From positions 62,001 through 126,000 of the forward strand of contig NZ_SOGQ01000077.1 in NCBI RefSeq assembly GCF_004403465.1: a DNA stretch of 64,000 nt, read 5' to 3'. A program made the position numbers and the translations under genes. The first letter of the stretch is position 1. Each line of letters starts with the position of its first letter. The DNA is from Cryobacterium sinapicolor (lineage in GTDB: Bacteria; Actinomycetota; Actinomycetes; Actinomycetales; Microbacteriaceae). The notes under the pieces were generated by a model that was not told the DNA's origin, ran no database searches, and saw nothing but the letters and a program-made list of their open reading frames with translations. Shown one piece after another: positions 14,051 to 23,325 of the stretch.

Positions 14051-14635
14051 TCAGGGTGCTATCTGGGTGGGAGTGGACTCGGACGAGTCCGAGCCGTCGG
14101 TGCGGCGTCCGTCGAGGCCGATGCCGCGAATGGTCAGGTACATGAAGATGATCATGCTCGACACGATCGCCATGTCGGCCACGTTGTAGATGGCGGGGAT
14201 CAGCCAAGGCGTGGAGATGAAGTCGATCACGTGCCCGAGGCCGAAGGACGGCTCCCGCAGCAACCGGTCGGTCAGATTGCCGAGCACGCCGCCGAGCAGG
14301 AGTCCGAAGACGACGGACCAGGCCAGTGAACGGATGCGCCCGGCGAACCAGACGATGAGCACCACCACGGCCACAGCGATGATGGAGAAGATCCAGGTCA
14401 TCCCGGCCGCCATGGAAAAGGCAGCGCCCGGGTTCCGGACGAAGTGCATTTGCAGCACGTCTCCCAGAACCCGGACGATGTCACCCTCGGTCAGCCTGCT
14501 GACGACGAGGTACTTGCTGATCTGATCCAGTGCGAAGATCCCCAGGGCCACGACGGCCAGGAGGATCAACGCACCGGGGCGCTTCTTCGTTCGAACCTTA
14601 GGCGCCAAAGCTCTGGAAGCTGGACTTCGAGGCAT
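14051..14635 (-). CDS. lspA: Lipoprotein signal peptidase II
   Basis: Membrane aspartyl protease that removes signal peptides from prolipoproteins. About 194 residues with four hydrophobic helices ([47 protein letters not shown] and [13 protein letters not shown]). The two catalytic Asp regions are [11 protein letters not shown]...GHVIDFI and YNVADMAI, and [10 protein letters not shown] is the usual conserved block. Start is uncertain: ATG 14635 overlaps the end of wag31 by 38 nt, and TTG near 14608 would also work. The C-terminus is extended and rich in Ser, Asp and Thr. Confidence 0.94.
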   Translation of the reverse strand: MPRSPASRALAPKVRTKKRPGALILLAVVALGIFALDQISKYLVVSRLTEGDIVRVLGDVLQMHFVRNPGAAFSMAAGMTWIFSIIAVAVVVLIVWFAGRIRSLAWSVVFGLLLGGVLGNLTDRLLREPSFGLGHVIDFISTPWLIPAIYNVADMAIVSSMIIFMYLTIRGIGLDGRRTDGSDSSESTPTQIAP

Positions 14636-15218
14636 TTCCCGACTCGACCGGCGACGTGGCGTCGAGGTCGTGCAGCTGGGTCTCAATGTAGCTCTTCAGC
14701 TTCTGGCGGTACTCGCGCTCGAAGGTGCGCAGGTCATCGATCTTGGTCTCGAGGACGGAACGCTCCTGATCGAGAATGGTGAGCTGAGCGCGCTGCTTGG
14801 CCTCGGCCTCGGCAACAAGGCGAGCGGCGGTGGCGTGGCCTTCGGCGATGAGTGCATCGCGCTTCTCGGCACCCTCCTTGACGTGCTCCTCGTGCAGGCG
14901 GCGTGCCAGCTGCAGAAGGTTGGTCGTGCCGGCGGTCTCATCGATGGGCTCGGCCACGACCGGTGCAGCCACAGCGACGGGAGCCGCGACGGGCTCCGCG
15001 ACAACCTCGGGCGCCGGTGCGACCTCGACTGCGGCGGCAGGCTCGGCTGGCACGCCGGAGCCGGCGCGGGCCTTGAGCTCTTCGTTCTCTGCGGTAAGTC
15101 GGCGAAGTTCAACGACGACCTCGTCGAGGAAGTCATCGACCTCGTCCTGATCGTATCCTTCGCGAAACTTCGTCGACTGGAACCGCTTGTTGACTACATC
15201 TTCCGGAGTTAGCGCCAT
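14598..15218 (-). CDS. wag31: DivIVA-family polar growth protein (Wag31-like)
   Basis: Coiled-coil protein that marks cell poles and septum and directs apical wall growth in actinobacteria. 206 residues. The N-terminal DivIVA domain is clear: LTPEDVVNKRFQSTKFREGYDQDEVDDFLDEVV binds the membrane, followed by a coiled coil (ELRRLTAENEELKA). A linker of about 45 residues rich in Ala, Val, Pro and Glu separates it from the C-terminal coiled coil (LLQLARRLHEEHVKEGAEKRDALIAEG...). GGTGGAAAG precedes ATG 15218. A TAGCGT hexamer about 60 nt upstream may be its own -10 box. In mycobacteria Wag31 is phosphorylated by Ser/Thr kinases. Confidence 0.95.
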   Translation of the reverse strand: MALTPEDVVNKRFQSTKFREGYDQDEVDDFLDEVVVELRRLTAENEELKARAGSGVPAEPAAAVEVAPAPEVVAEPVAAPVAVAAPVVAEPIDETAGTTNLLQLARRLHEEHVKEGAEKRDALIAEGHATAARLVAEAEAKQRAQLTILDQERSVLETKIDDLRTFEREYRQKLKSYIETQLHDLDATSPVESGNASKSSFQSFGA

Positions 15219-15362
15219 GGCTTTCCACCCTTAAAACTAGAGTTGCGAACATTCTGTTTGCGTTCAACCAACGCTACCAAGGTCCGAGGTGTAGTCGGAC
15301 CGCGTCAGCCCAGCACGCCGTCGCACAAGAATACATGCCAAGTCCGAGGCGGGAGGTATCGG

Positions 15363-15662
15363 TCAGCGCATGAGCCCAGTGATCGACATGGCGACGATGA
15401 CACAGAGCATGGTGATGCTCCAGCCGAAGTCGAACGCGATCGGACCGATCCGCAGCGGCGGCAGGAGCCGCCGAAAGAACTTGATCGGCGGGTCCGTCAG
15501 GGAGTAGGCCAGCTCAATCACGACCAGCAGGAAGCCCTGCGGTCGCCAGGACCGGTTGACGCTGCGCACGAGGTCGATGATGAACCGACCCCACATCACG
15601 AAGAAGTAGAGCAGGAGGACGAAGTACGCGATACTCCCGATGATTCCGACGATGCTGACCAC
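15363..15662 (-). CDS. YggT-family membrane protein
   Basis: 99 residues with two hydrophobic segments: an N-terminal helix (IVGIIGSIAYFVLLLYFFVMW) and a C-terminal one (ITMLCVIVAMSITGLM). Between them is the family core SLTDPPIKFFRRLLPPLRIGPIAFDFGW, centred on DPP..KFFRR..P. It is found next to sepF and upstream of divIVA in most Gram-positive dcw clusters, where it is thought to help division or wall assembly. The molecular role is not established. Eight nucleotides separate it from sepF. Confidence 0.93.
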   Translation of the reverse strand: MVSIVGIIGSIAYFVLLLYFFVMWGRFIIDLVRSVNRSWRPQGFLLVVIELAYSLTDPPIKFFRRLLPPLRIGPIAFDFGWSITMLCVIVAMSITGLMR

Positions 15663-15670
15663 GGCGGTTA

Positions 15671-16234
15671 CTACGACTGCGCGAAGAAGGACGCCTCGGC
15701 TTCGGAGTCCTCCGCGGCATTGTCGCCTGACACGACAACGTGGGACGGGGAGAGCAGGAAGACCTTGGCCGTGACGCGCTCGATCTTGCCGTACAGGCCC
15801 TGGGACAGGCCGCTGGCGAAGTCGATCAGTCGGCGCGCATCGGCGTCACTCATCTGGGACAGGTTGATGATGACCGGGATTCCGTCGCGGAAGGATTCGG
15901 CGATCACCTGGGCGTCCTTGTACTGGCGCGGGTGGACGGTGAGGATTTCATTCATGTCTGAGGCAGCCACATTCTTGGGAGCGGAGGTCTTGCGCAGCGG
16001 GGTCACCGGTGCGCGACCGGCCGAAGCGGATGCGCCGGCGGAGTGCGACGACGCGTTCGACGCGGCGTGAGAGGAGTTCGGGGCGGAGTGGGGAGCAGCG
16101 GCCTTCGATGCCGCAGCAGTCGACGCCGTCGAGTGAGGGGCCGTCGACGCAGGCGCAGCAGCGGGCGCCTCGTACTCGAGTTCCTCGTCTGCCAGACCCA
16201 GGTAAACCATGGTCTTCTTGAGCGGGTTGGACAT
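15671..16234 (-). CDS. sepF: Cell division protein SepF
   Basis: Membrane anchor for the FtsZ ring, essential in actinobacteria, which lack FtsA and ZipA. 187 residues. An N-terminal amphipathic segment ([14 protein letters not shown]) is followed by a low-complexity linker of Ala, Ser and His from about 25 to 75. The globular SepF domain runs from about residue 95 ([20 protein letters not shown]...) through [26 protein letters not shown]. It dimerises and binds the FtsZ C-terminal peptide, which is present in the ftsZ of this window. The linker is unusually Ser/His-rich. Confidence 0.95.
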   Translation of the reverse strand: MSNPLKKTMVYLGLADEELEYEAPAAAPASTAPHSTASTAAASKAAAPHSAPNSSHAASNASSHSAGASASAGRAPVTPLRKTSAPKNVAASDMNEILTVHPRQYKDAQVIAESFRDGIPVIINLSQMSDADARRLIDFASGLSQGLYGKIERVTAKVFLLSPSHVVVSGDNAAEDSEAEASFFAQS

Positions 16235-16269
16235 CTCGACCTCCGTGTTGGTGATTCTTCTTATCCAGA

Positions 16270-16965
16270 TTAACCGGATACCGGGCGATTCCCGGTGATT
16301 GCTGTGCCAATTCGAAGGTGTGTCGCCCCTTCGCTGATCGCCTCCGCGTAGTCCGCGGACATGCCCATCGACAGGTATCTGGCGTGCGGTGCGAGCTGCT
16401 GAACCGTCTCGCCCAATTCGCGCACCCGGGCGAAGGCTCGCCGGGGTTCGGCACCGATCGGAGCCACCGCCATCAGCCCGAGCAGCCGCACCCCGGCCGT
16501 GTCGAGCACATGCTCGACAAGCCCGTGCAGCTCCCCCGGAGCGACACCGCCGCGAGCAGGGTCATCCGTCAGGTTCACCTGCACGAAGCAGTCGACCACG
16601 GATTCGTCCGAGCCCAGCGCATCCACCAGCGAGGTGCGATCGACGGAGTGGATGACGTCGGCGTAGGCCCGCACCTGCCGTGCCTTCTTGCCCTGAACCT
16701 GACCCACGAAATGCCAGGTCAGACCCGGGTCCTGCAGGGCGGCAGCCTTACCCTGCGCCTCCTGGTGACGGCTCTCCCCGAAGTCCCGCACGCCGAGGGC
16801 GGCGAGCTCCTCGAGCAGCGAGACGGGTTGGAACTTGGTCACGACGATCGTCGTGACCTCCTCCGGGTCGCGCCCTGCGGCGGCGACCGCGGCGGTGATC
16901 CCCCTCTGAACGGCGGCCAACCGATCCGCGAGGCCGCCGGGCCGGGGCCTGCCCGAATCACTCAT
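16270..16965 (-). CDS. YggS/PROSC-family PLP homeostasis protein
   Basis: About 231 residues of the PLP-binding alanine-racemase-like barrel. [10 protein letters not shown] near residue 41 contains the PLP lysine, [12 protein letters not shown] follows, then [15 protein letters not shown], and the phosphate-binding region [26 protein letters not shown] closes the barrel. It keeps free pyridoxal phosphate in check and has no known racemase activity. ATG 16965 is preceded by GGGGTGGCGAG. The open frame extends far upstream across ftsZ, but that part is a shadow. The ftsZ-yggS-sepF-yggT order is standard. Confidence 0.94.
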   Translation of the reverse strand: MSDSGRPRPGGLADRLAAVQRGITAAVAAAGRDPEEVTTIVVTKFQPVSLLEELAALGVRDFGESRHQEAQGKAAALQDPGLTWHFVGQVQGKKARQVRAYADVIHSVDRTSLVDALGSDESVVDCFVQVNLTDDPARGGVAPGELHGLVEHVLDTAGVRLLGLMAVAPIGAEPRRAFARVRELGETVQQLAPHARYLSMGMSADYAEAISEGATHLRIGTAITGNRPVSG

Positions 16966-16999
16966 CTCGCCACCCCGGGGACTGTCGGTGCGAACGGCA

Positions 17000-18196
17000 C
17001 TACTTGAGGAAGTCCGGGATATCCAGGTCGTCCGGGTCTTCCTCGAAGGCCGGATCGGCCACGGCCGCACCGGGCTCGACGCCGGACCAGACCGACGATG
17101 CCGCGGAATCCGAGTAGGGAGCCGAATCGTTCGCGCCGGTCGCCGCAGCGCCCGCCGTGCTCGCACCGGTACCGACACCGGCACCGGCGGCGACACCGGC
17201 GGCGACCAGGTCGGCGCGGCGAACCTCGACCGCCTTGGCGCCGGGCTCTCCGCCATCGAATCCGGCGGCGATGACGGTGACCCGCACCTCGTCGCCCAGG
17301 GTGTCGTCGATGACGGCGCCGAAGATGATGTTGGCTTCCGGGTGCACGGCTTCCTGCACGAGGCGCGCGGCGTCGTTGATCTCGAAGATTCCGAGGTTGG
17401 AGCCACCCTGGATGGACAGGAGCACGCCGTGGGCGCCGTCGATCGATGCCTCGAGCAGCGGAGACGCCACGGCCAGTTCGGCTGCCTTGATGGCGCGGTC
17501 GGCGCCGCGGGACGAGCCGATGCCCATCAGCGCGGAGCCGGCACCCTGCATGACCGACTTGACGTCGGCGAAGTCGAGGTTGATCAGGCCAGGGGTGGTG
17601 ATCAGGTCGGTGATGCCCTGCACGCCGGCGAGGAGCACCTGGTCTGCCGTGGCGAAGGCCTCGAGCATGCTGATCCCACGGTCGCTGATTTCGAGCAGGC
17701 GGTCGTTCGGCACGACGATGAGGGTGTCGACCTCGTTCTTCAGGGACGCGACACCGGCCTCGGCCTGAGCTTGACGGCGCTTGCCCTCGAAACCGAAGGG
17801 TTTGGTGACGACACCGATGGTGAGCGCGCCGATGGACTTGGCGATGCGGGCGACGACCGGTGCACCGCCGGTGCCCGTTCCACCACCCTCGCCGGCCGTG
17901 ACGAAGACCATGTCCGCGCCGGCCAGGGCCTCTTCGATTTCTTCGGCATGGTCCTCGGCGGCGCGGCGGCCGACCTCAGGGTCGGCGCCGGCGCCGAGAC
18001 CGCGGGTGAGATCGCGGCCCACGTCGAGTTTGACGTCGGCGTCGCTCATCAGGAGCGCCTGGGCATCCGTGTTGATGGCGATGAACTCGACTCCGCGGAG
18101 GCCGAGCTCGATCATGCGGTTGACGGCGTTGACACCGCCGCCACCGATTCCAACAACCTTGATGACTGCGAGGTAATTCTGATTTGTTGTTGACAC
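17000..18196 (-). CDS. ftsZ: Cell division GTPase FtsZ
   Basis: Tubulin-like GTPase that forms the division ring. 398 residues. The N-terminal nucleotide-binding region [14 protein letters not shown], the tubulin signature [13 protein letters not shown] near residues 106-118, and the T7-loop region with [11 protein letters not shown] are all present. A variable linker rich in Ala, Gly and Thr leads to the C-terminal peptide [10 protein letters not shown], which binds SepF and FtsW. GTG 18196 follows GGAGG at 8 nt. The 140-bp region before it carries an AT-rich repeat array. FtsR, a regulator of ftsZ in Corynebacterium, is encoded at 50972-51670. Confidence 0.98.
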   Translation of the reverse strand: MSTTNQNYLAVIKVVGIGGGGVNAVNRMIELGLRGVEFIAINTDAQALLMSDADVKLDVGRDLTRGLGAGADPEVGRRAAEDHAEEIEEALAGADMVFVTAGEGGGTGTGGAPVVARIAKSIGALTIGVVTKPFGFEGKRRQAQAEAGVASLKNEVDTLIVVPNDRLLEISDRGISMLEAFATADQVLLAGVQGITDLITTPGLINLDFADVKSVMQGAGSALMGIGSSRGADRAIKAAELAVASPLLEASIDGAHGVLLSIQGGSNLGIFEINDAARLVQEAVHPEANIIFGAVIDDTLGDEVRVTVIAAGFDGGEPGAKAVEVRRADLVAAGVAAGAGVGTGASTAGAAATGANDSAPYSDSAASSVWSGVEPGAAVADPAFEEDPDDLDIPDFLK

Positions 18197-18217
18197 GTCC
18201 GGCCTCCGGTGGAACCC

Positions 18218-18278
18218 TAAACCTCTTGTCGAAGTTTAAAGTTATGCTGAGTATGCAATTCCTGTTAGAAAGTTATGC
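18218..18278. promoter_or_regulatory. Repeat array upstream of ftsZ
   Basis: Two exact copies of AAAGTTATGC (18238-18247 and 18269-18278) are spaced 31 bp, about three helical turns, with a partial GTATGC (18251-18256) between them. TAAAC (18218-18222) and GTTTA (18234-18238) form an inverted repeat with an 11-nt spacer next to it. The block is AT-rich against very GC-rich surroundings and sits just upstream of the ftsZ Shine-Dalgarno. It likely combines promoter elements (a minus-strand TAACTT could be the -10) and operator sites. Confidence 0.5.
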
Positions 18279-18336
18279 GCCAGCCGATCAGGGTCGGGGA
18301 GGCGCGCCCGCGTGTCGCGAAGATCCAACCAATATC

Positions 18337-19476
18337 TCAGCGAAGCACAGCGCTGTCCGGCGACGACACGTCGTATTCGCCGACGGTGCCGACCGGATGG
18401 CTCACGATCAGGGCCGCGAGCACGACCGCCTTGAAATCCGACTTCTCCGCGCTCCCCCACACCACGCGCGTGCCGCCCGCGAGCGTGAGGGTGACATCGT
18501 CGGTGGTGGCGGCGGTCACGGTGTCGAGGGTGGCACGGATGTCGGCCGGGAGGGCCGCGATGACGGCGGCTGCCGCCCGGAACCCGGCGCTGCCGACCCC
18601 GGCGCGCGCGTCGATGGTGGCGTACCCGGCGGGTCGCTCCACGCTGCTCTGGATGACCACGCCGGCCGCGTCGACCAGGTCGAATCCGGACTCGGTCACG
18701 AGTGTGCCGACGGGCTCCCGCTCCACGATGCGCACGACGAGGGTGTTCGGTGGACGGCTTTCGGTGACATAGCTCTGGATCAGGGTGAAGGCCGACAGCT
18801 CCTGTTTCACCTCGGCGAAGTCCACGAGCGGCAGCGGCGTACCCAGCTGGCCGTCGAGGGCGGACTGGATCTGCTCGGCCGGCACGCGGTTCGCCCCGAC
18901 GACCTCGATGGTGCGGAGCGCCATCAGAGGCGAGAAGGTGCCGACGAGAACGAAGGCGACGAGGGCGCCCAGGATGCCGAGCGCGGTCAACCAGATGTTC
19001 CGCCGCCGACGGGACCGCCAGGTGAAGCGACGCACCTCCTCGCGCTCGTAGAGCTTGCGGGCACGTCGGGCAGCCCGGAGCTTGCGCCTGGCGCCGGCCG
19101 GAGTCAGCGGAGTGTCGTGGGGTTCCCGGGGCGCCGGAGCGGACGATGGGGAGGCAGACGGTGCGGACCCGGTCGCCGCCCGTAGCCGGGACACTGTCGC
19201 GATCGGGTCGGCGGCCGGAAGCGTGATCGGCTCCGTGCTCGTGTGATCGCCGTGACCGGTGGATCTGGAACGGCCTGCCCTTGCCGCCGTCTGCTTCGCT
19301 GCCGTGCTCTGGGTGCCGGCGCTGCTGTCAGCGGTGGTCTTCGGCGCGGCGCCCTTCCCCGCGGTGCTCTTCGTCAGGGTGCCCTTCGTCAGGGTGCTCT
19401 TCGTCAGGGTGCCCTTCGTACCGGCGGCCCGCTCGTCGGCTGCCGCCGGGCGGTCGTAGCCCTCGGGCCTCTTCAT
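18337..19476 (-). CDS. ftsQ: Cell division protein FtsQ
   Basis: Bitopic membrane protein linking FtsL/FtsB-type proteins and the septal synthase. About 379 residues, long for FtsQ because of a cytoplasmic tail of about 160 residues rich in Lys, Thr, Ala and Arg. It is followed by a basic stretch (RRFTWRSRRRRN), one membrane helix (IWLTALGILGALVAFVLVGTF) and a POTRA domain (MALRTIEVVGANRVPAEQIQSAL). The periplasmic beta region includes VVRIVEREPVGTLV. The tail contains an LTKGT/LTKST pentapeptide repeat encoded by a 15-bp tandem repeat. ATG 19476 lies 14 nt after the murC stop. The downstream gene is ftsZ, 141 bp away. Confidence 0.94.
   Translation of the reverse strand: MKRPEGYDRPAAADERAAGTKGTLTKSTLTKGTLTKSTAGKGAAPKTTADSSAGTQSTAAKQTAARAGRSRSTGHGDHTSTEPITLPAADPIATVSRLRAATGSAPSASPSSAPAPREPHDTPLTPAGARRKLRAARRARKLYEREEVRRFTWRSRRRRNIWLTALGILGALVAFVLVGTFSPLMALRTIEVVGANRVPAEQIQSALDGQLGTPLPLVDFAEVKQELSAFTLIQSYVTESRPPNTLVVRIVEREPVGTLVTESGFDLVDAAGVVIQSSVERPAGYATIDARAGVGSAGFRAAAAVIAALPADIRATLDTVTAATTDDVTLTLAGGTRVVWGSAEKSDFKAVVLAALIVSHPVGTVGEYDVSSPDSAVLR
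19363..19422. repeat. 15-bp tandem repeat inside ftsQ (4 units)
   Basis: Units begin at 19363, 19378, 19393 and 19408. They alternate GGTGCTCTTCGTCAG and GGTGCCCTTCGTCAG, the last unit ending in TACC, so the true period may be 30 bp. On the coding strand each unit gives five residues (LTKST or LTKGT). Copy number change would keep the reading frame. Confidence 0.9.
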
Positions 19477-19489
19477 GCTCGGTTGCGGG

Positions 19490-20887
19490 TCATCCGCGCG
19501 CCTGCGTGAGCGAGGCGAGCAGTTGGGGAACGATCCGGTAGACGTCGCCGCAGCCGAGGGTGACGACAAAGTCGCCGTCCTTTGCGATCGAGGCGACGTA
19601 GTCGGCTGCCTCCTGCCAGTCCGGCACGTAGACGACCTTGGCGGCATCTGTGAACTTGTCGGAGACGAGGGCCCCGGTCACGCCGGGCTCGGGGTCCTCT
19701 CGGGCGCCGTAAACGGCGAGGACGACGGTCTGGTCCGCCTTCTCCTCCAGGGTTTGGGCGAATTCCTGGGCGAACAGCCGGGTGCGGCTGTACAGGTGCG
19801 GCTGGTGCACGGCGATGATCCGGCCGGTGCCGACCACGGTACGGGCGGCGGACAGCGCGGCGGCGACCTCGGTGGGGTGGTGGGCGTAGTCGTCGTAGAC
19901 GCTGACACCGCCCACGGTGCCGTGCAGTTCGAACCGGCGCTCGGTGCCGCCGAACTCCGAGATGGCGGCCAGGGATGCCTCCGGGTCGAAGCCGAGCCCG
20001 ACGAGCACCGCGAAGGCGCCGGCCGCGTTGATCGCGTTGTGCCGGCCCGGGATCCGGAGGGCGGCGACGTAGTCGTGCCCGGCCCAGGCCACGGAGAAGC
20101 GAACCGGTCCGTCGGTGACGACCGAGTGCACGCGCACGTCGGCCGCGGCATCCTCGCCGAAGGTGATGACCCGCTTGCCGGTGAGCTTGCCGGTCACGCT
20201 GACCGCGCCGGGATCGTCGGAGGAGATGACCACGAACTCGCCCGCATTCTGGGCGAACTCGACGAACGCGGCCTCGAACGCCTCCAGCGACCCGTAGTGG
20301 TCGAGGTGGTCGGGGTCGACGTTGGTGACCAGGGCGACCGCCGTGTTGTAGAGCAGGAACGAGCCGTCCGATTCGTCGGCCTCGACGACGAAGAGGTCGT
20401 CGGTTCCCGCGGCCGCCGACACGCCGAGCGATTCGATCACGCCGCCGTTGACGAAGCTGGGATGCGTGCCGAGGCCGAGGAGGCCGGTCACGATCATGCC
20501 GGTCGAGGTGGTCTTGCCGTGGGCACCCGCGACGGCGACGAGGCGGTGCTTCTCGATCAGCCAGGCGAGGGCCTGGGAGCGGTGCAGCACGGGGAGGCCG
20601 CGCTCGTTCGCCAGCACGTATTCCGGGTTGTCCTGCCAGAGCGCGCCCGTGACGACGAGGCTGTCGGCGTCACCGACGTTCTCGGCGGCGTGGCCGATCG
20701 AGATGCGGGCTCCCAGCGCGCGCAGGGCGAGCACATTGTCGGACTCGCGCACGTCCGAGCCGGTGACGGTGTGCCCGGCGGCGAGGAACAACCGTGCGAT
20801 CCCGCTCATCCCGGAGCCGCCGATGCCCACGAAATGCACCGTGCCGAGGTCACGGGGAATGGTGAGGTTCAGGTCGGGCTTGATCAC
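19490..20887 (-). CDS. murC: UDP-N-acetylmuramate--L-alanine ligase
   Basis: Adds the first amino acid of the peptidoglycan stem. 465 residues. The Rossmann-type N-terminus [17 protein letters not shown] binds [14 protein letters not shown] near residue 120 is the ATP P-loop, and [12 protein letters not shown] and [12 protein letters not shown] are the central-domain motifs. The C-terminal domain contains [10 protein letters not shown]. Start is ATG 20887 ([15 protein letters not shown]). The gene follows murG after 78 bp in the transcribed direction. In this cluster, as usual for actinobacteria, ddl is absent. Confidence 0.97.
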   Translation of the reverse strand: MIKPDLNLTIPRDLGTVHFVGIGGSGMSGIARLFLAAGHTVTGSDVRESDNVLALRALGARISIGHAAENVGDADSLVVTGALWQDNPEYVLANERGLPVLHRSQALAWLIEKHRLVAVAGAHGKTTSTGMIVTGLLGLGTHPSFVNGGVIESLGVSAAAGTDDLFVVEADESDGSFLLYNTAVALVTNVDPDHLDHYGSLEAFEAAFVEFAQNAGEFVVISSDDPGAVSVTGKLTGKRVITFGEDAAADVRVHSVVTDGPVRFSVAWAGHDYVAALRIPGRHNAINAAGAFAVLVGLGFDPEASLAAISEFGGTERRFELHGTVGGVSVYDDYAHHPTEVAAALSAARTVVGTGRIIAVHQPHLYSRTRLFAQEFAQTLEEKADQTVVLAVYGAREDPEPGVTGALVSDKFTDAAKVVYVPDWQEAADYVASIAKDGDFVVTLGCGDVYRIVPQLLASLTQARG

Positions 20888-20965
20888 GGTTGCTGGCTCT
20901 TCTCAGTTGGAGACGAATGCTGGGGTGCTGGTGTTCCGGTGCTGGAACAACGTTAGCCGGTGTGG

Positions 20966-22036
20966 CTACGCGAGGGCCGCGTGGATGAAGTCGGTCATGC
21001 GCGCCGAGCCGTCGAGTCCCCCGGCGGATGCCGCCGCGACGCCCATCCGGCGCACGCGCTCGCGGTCGGCGAGCACCGGAACGAGCTCGTGCTGCACCCA
21101 GGCCGGCAGGAAGTCCGCGTCATCGACGAGGATCCCGCCCCCGGCGCGCACCACGTCGGCCGCATTGAAGCGCTGCTCCCCGTTGCCGACGGGGTACGGC
21201 ACGTAGACGGCAGGGATGCCGAGGGCGCTCAGTTCGCACACGGTTCCGGCGCCGGCCCGGGACACCGCGAAGTCCGCGGCGGACAGCGCCAGGTCCATCC
21301 GGTCGCAGTAGGAGATCAGGCGGTAGTGGTCCAGCCCCGGGTCGGTCACGTCAGACTTCTCACCGGTGATGTGCAGCACCTGCCAGCCGGCCGCGATCAG
21401 GCCGGCGGCAGCGGACACGATGGTGTTGTTCAGGCGCCGCGCGCCCAGCGATCCGCCGGTCACCAGCAGGGTGGGGCGGTCGGCGTCGAGGCCGAAGAAG
21501 GTCAGGGCCTCCGGGCGCGCCTTTTCCCGGTCGAGTCCGGCGATCTCGGGGCGCAGCGGCATCCCGACGACGTGCGGGTGGCGGATCCGTGTGCCGGGGA
21601 AGGCCACCCCGACGTGGCGGGTGAACCAGGCCCCGAGCCGGTTGGCCAACCCGGCCCGAAAATTGGCCTCGTGGATGACGATGGGCACGCCGGCCCGGCG
21701 CGCCGCGAAGTAGGCCGGGGTCGAGACGTAGCCGCCGAACCCGACGACGACGTCGACGTGACGGGACCGGATCAGAAGCGCCAGGTCGCCCACGGCCCGG
21801 TTCAACCGCGGCAGGAACGACAGTGCCTGCCGGTTCGCACGGCGTGGGAACGGCAGGCGGGGAACGAAGACCAGCTCGTAGCCGCGATCCGGCACCAGGC
21901 GGGCCTCGAGACCCTCCCGGGTTCCGAGAACGATGACCGTCGCATCCGGTTCCCGGCTGGTGATGGTGTCGGCGACGGCGAGGAGCGGGTTCACATGGCC
22001 GGCGGTTCCGCCGCCGGCGAGCAGATAGGTGGTCAC
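20966..22036 (-). CDS. murG: Lipid II synthase MurG (GlcNAc transferase)
   Basis: Transfers GlcNAc from UDP-GlcNAc to lipid I on the cytoplasmic face of the membrane. About 356 residues of the GT-B fold. N-terminal LLAGGGTAGHVNPLLAVAD, then VVVGFGGYVSTPAYFAAR and VIHEANFRAGLANR. The C-terminal half has TGGSLGARRLNN and the donor site SRAGAGTVCELSALGIPAVYVPYP. GTG 22036 is chosen because it overlaps the ftsW stop as GTGA and has GGAG 7 nt upstream. The long upstream frame is a shadow of ftsW. Confidence 0.97.
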   Translation of the reverse strand: MTTYLLAGGGTAGHVNPLLAVADTITSREPDATVIVLGTREGLEARLVPDRGYELVFVPRLPFPRRANRQALSFLPRLNRAVGDLALLIRSRHVDVVVGFGGYVSTPAYFAARRAGVPIVIHEANFRAGLANRLGAWFTRHVGVAFPGTRIRHPHVVGMPLRPEIAGLDREKARPEALTFFGLDADRPTLLVTGGSLGARRLNNTIVSAAAGLIAAGWQVLHITGEKSDVTDPGLDHYRLISYCDRMDLALSAADFAVSRAGAGTVCELSALGIPAVYVPYPVGNGEQRFNAADVVRAGGGILVDDADFLPAWVQHELVPVLADRERVRRMGVAAASAGGLDGSARMTDFIHAALA

Positions 22037-23325
22037 TGTGGGACTCCTGACGTGTCGGCGCGCCGCGGTTGGTCCGCATGGTCGCCCCGGGTGAATGAGA
22101 GCACGATGCCGATCGCGCCGAGGGTCGTGAGCAGGGCGGTACCGCCCGCGGACACCAGCGGGAGGGGGACGCCCAGCACCGGGAATACGCCCAGGACCAC
22201 GCCGATGTTGACGAAAGCCTGACCGATCAGCCAGACCAGCACGGCGGCCGTCGACACACGGGCTTGAAGACTCGTGCTGGTGCGCATGATCCGCAGGAAC
22301 GCGAAGGCCAGCAGGATGAACATGAACAGGACGACGACCGCCCCGATCAGTCCGAGTTCCTCGCCGACAATGGCGAAGATGTAGTCGTTGTCGGCCGCGG
22401 GCAGCCAAGACCACTTGGCCTTGGAATTGCCGAGCCCGACGCCGAAGACGCCGCCGTTGGCGAGGGCCCAGGTGCCGTGTAGCGGCTGCCAGCAGGGAGC
22501 CGAGATGGGACCGTCGACCTCCTCGCAGCCCGCTCCCATGAAGCTCAGGATGCGCGTCATCCGGTTCGAGCTCGTCAACGCCATCAGCGCGGCCAGCACG
22601 AGCCCGGCGGCGAGGGGAACCGCCAGGAGACGCAGTCGCACCCCGGCGAAGAACAGGGCTCCGAACAGGATCCCGGCCATGATCAGAACGGTTCCGAGGT
22701 CGCCGCCGATGAGCACGAGCATCACGGCGCCGCCGCCCACGCCGAAGACCGGGATGTACACGTGGCGCCAGTCGTCGAGCCGGTTCTCCTTCTGCGACAG
22801 GATCATCCCCAGCCAGACGACGAGGGAGAGTTTGATCCCCTCGGAGGGCTGGAACTGGATCCCGCCGATCGACAGCCAGTTGGTGTTGTCGGCCACCTCG
22901 ACGCCGAGGGGGGTGAACACGACCAGGCACTGCAGGAGGCAGGCGACGATGAGCATCGGCCAGGCCACCCTCCGCCAGAACTTCAGCGGCAGGTGACTGA
23001 TCATGAGCATCACGGGAACGCCGATCAGCGCGAAGCCGCCCTGGCGCAGCACGGTGCCGAAGAAGCCCGTGTTCTCCAGGTAGGAGTCGACCGAAGAGGA
23101 CGACAGCACCATGACGAGACCGAACACGACGAGGAACAGGGTGGTGCCGAGGAGTAGGAAGTAGCTCGCGGACTCGGCCTTGAACACCCGGCCGAAGTGG
23201 ATCCGGGCGGACGCGACCTGGGCCGCGGCATCGGCTCGGGTGGGACTGTGCTGGGCGGGCTGGACGGATGCGGAGGCGGTGGGCGCGACCTGCCTAGGCG
23301 CCGGGGGCCGGGGCGGAGTCTTCAT
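22033..23325 (-). CDS. ftsW: Septal SEDS glycosyltransferase FtsW
   Basis: Polytopic SEDS protein that polymerises lipid II at the septum with its partner PBP (ftsI in this window). About 430 residues with a Pro/Ala-rich cytoplasmic N-terminal tail of some 50 residues, then multiple hydrophobic helices. Landmarks are GIQFQPSEGIKLSLVVWLG and the C-terminal AFVNIGVVLGVFPVLGVPLPLVSAGGTALL, both SEDS signatures. The extracellular loop with GCEEVDGPISAPCW carries two cysteines that could pair. ATG 23325 overlaps the murD end by 32 nt. Confidence 0.95.
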   Translation of the reverse strand: MKTPPRPPAPRQVAPTASASVQPAQHSPTRADAAAQVASARIHFGRVFKAESASYFLLLGTTLFLVVFGLVMVLSSSSVDSYLENTGFFGTVLRQGGFALIGVPVMLMISHLPLKFWRRVAWPMLIVACLLQCLVVFTPLGVEVADNTNWLSIGGIQFQPSEGIKLSLVVWLGMILSQKENRLDDWRHVYIPVFGVGGGAVMLVLIGGDLGTVLIMAGILFGALFFAGVRLRLLAVPLAAGLVLAALMALTSSNRMTRILSFMGAGCEEVDGPISAPCWQPLHGTWALANGGVFGVGLGNSKAKWSWLPAADNDYIFAIVGEELGLIGAVVVLFMFILLAFAFLRIMRTSTSLQARVSTAAVLVWLIGQAFVNIGVVLGVFPVLGVPLPLVSAGGTALLTTLGAIGIVLSFTRGDHADQPRRADTSGVPQ

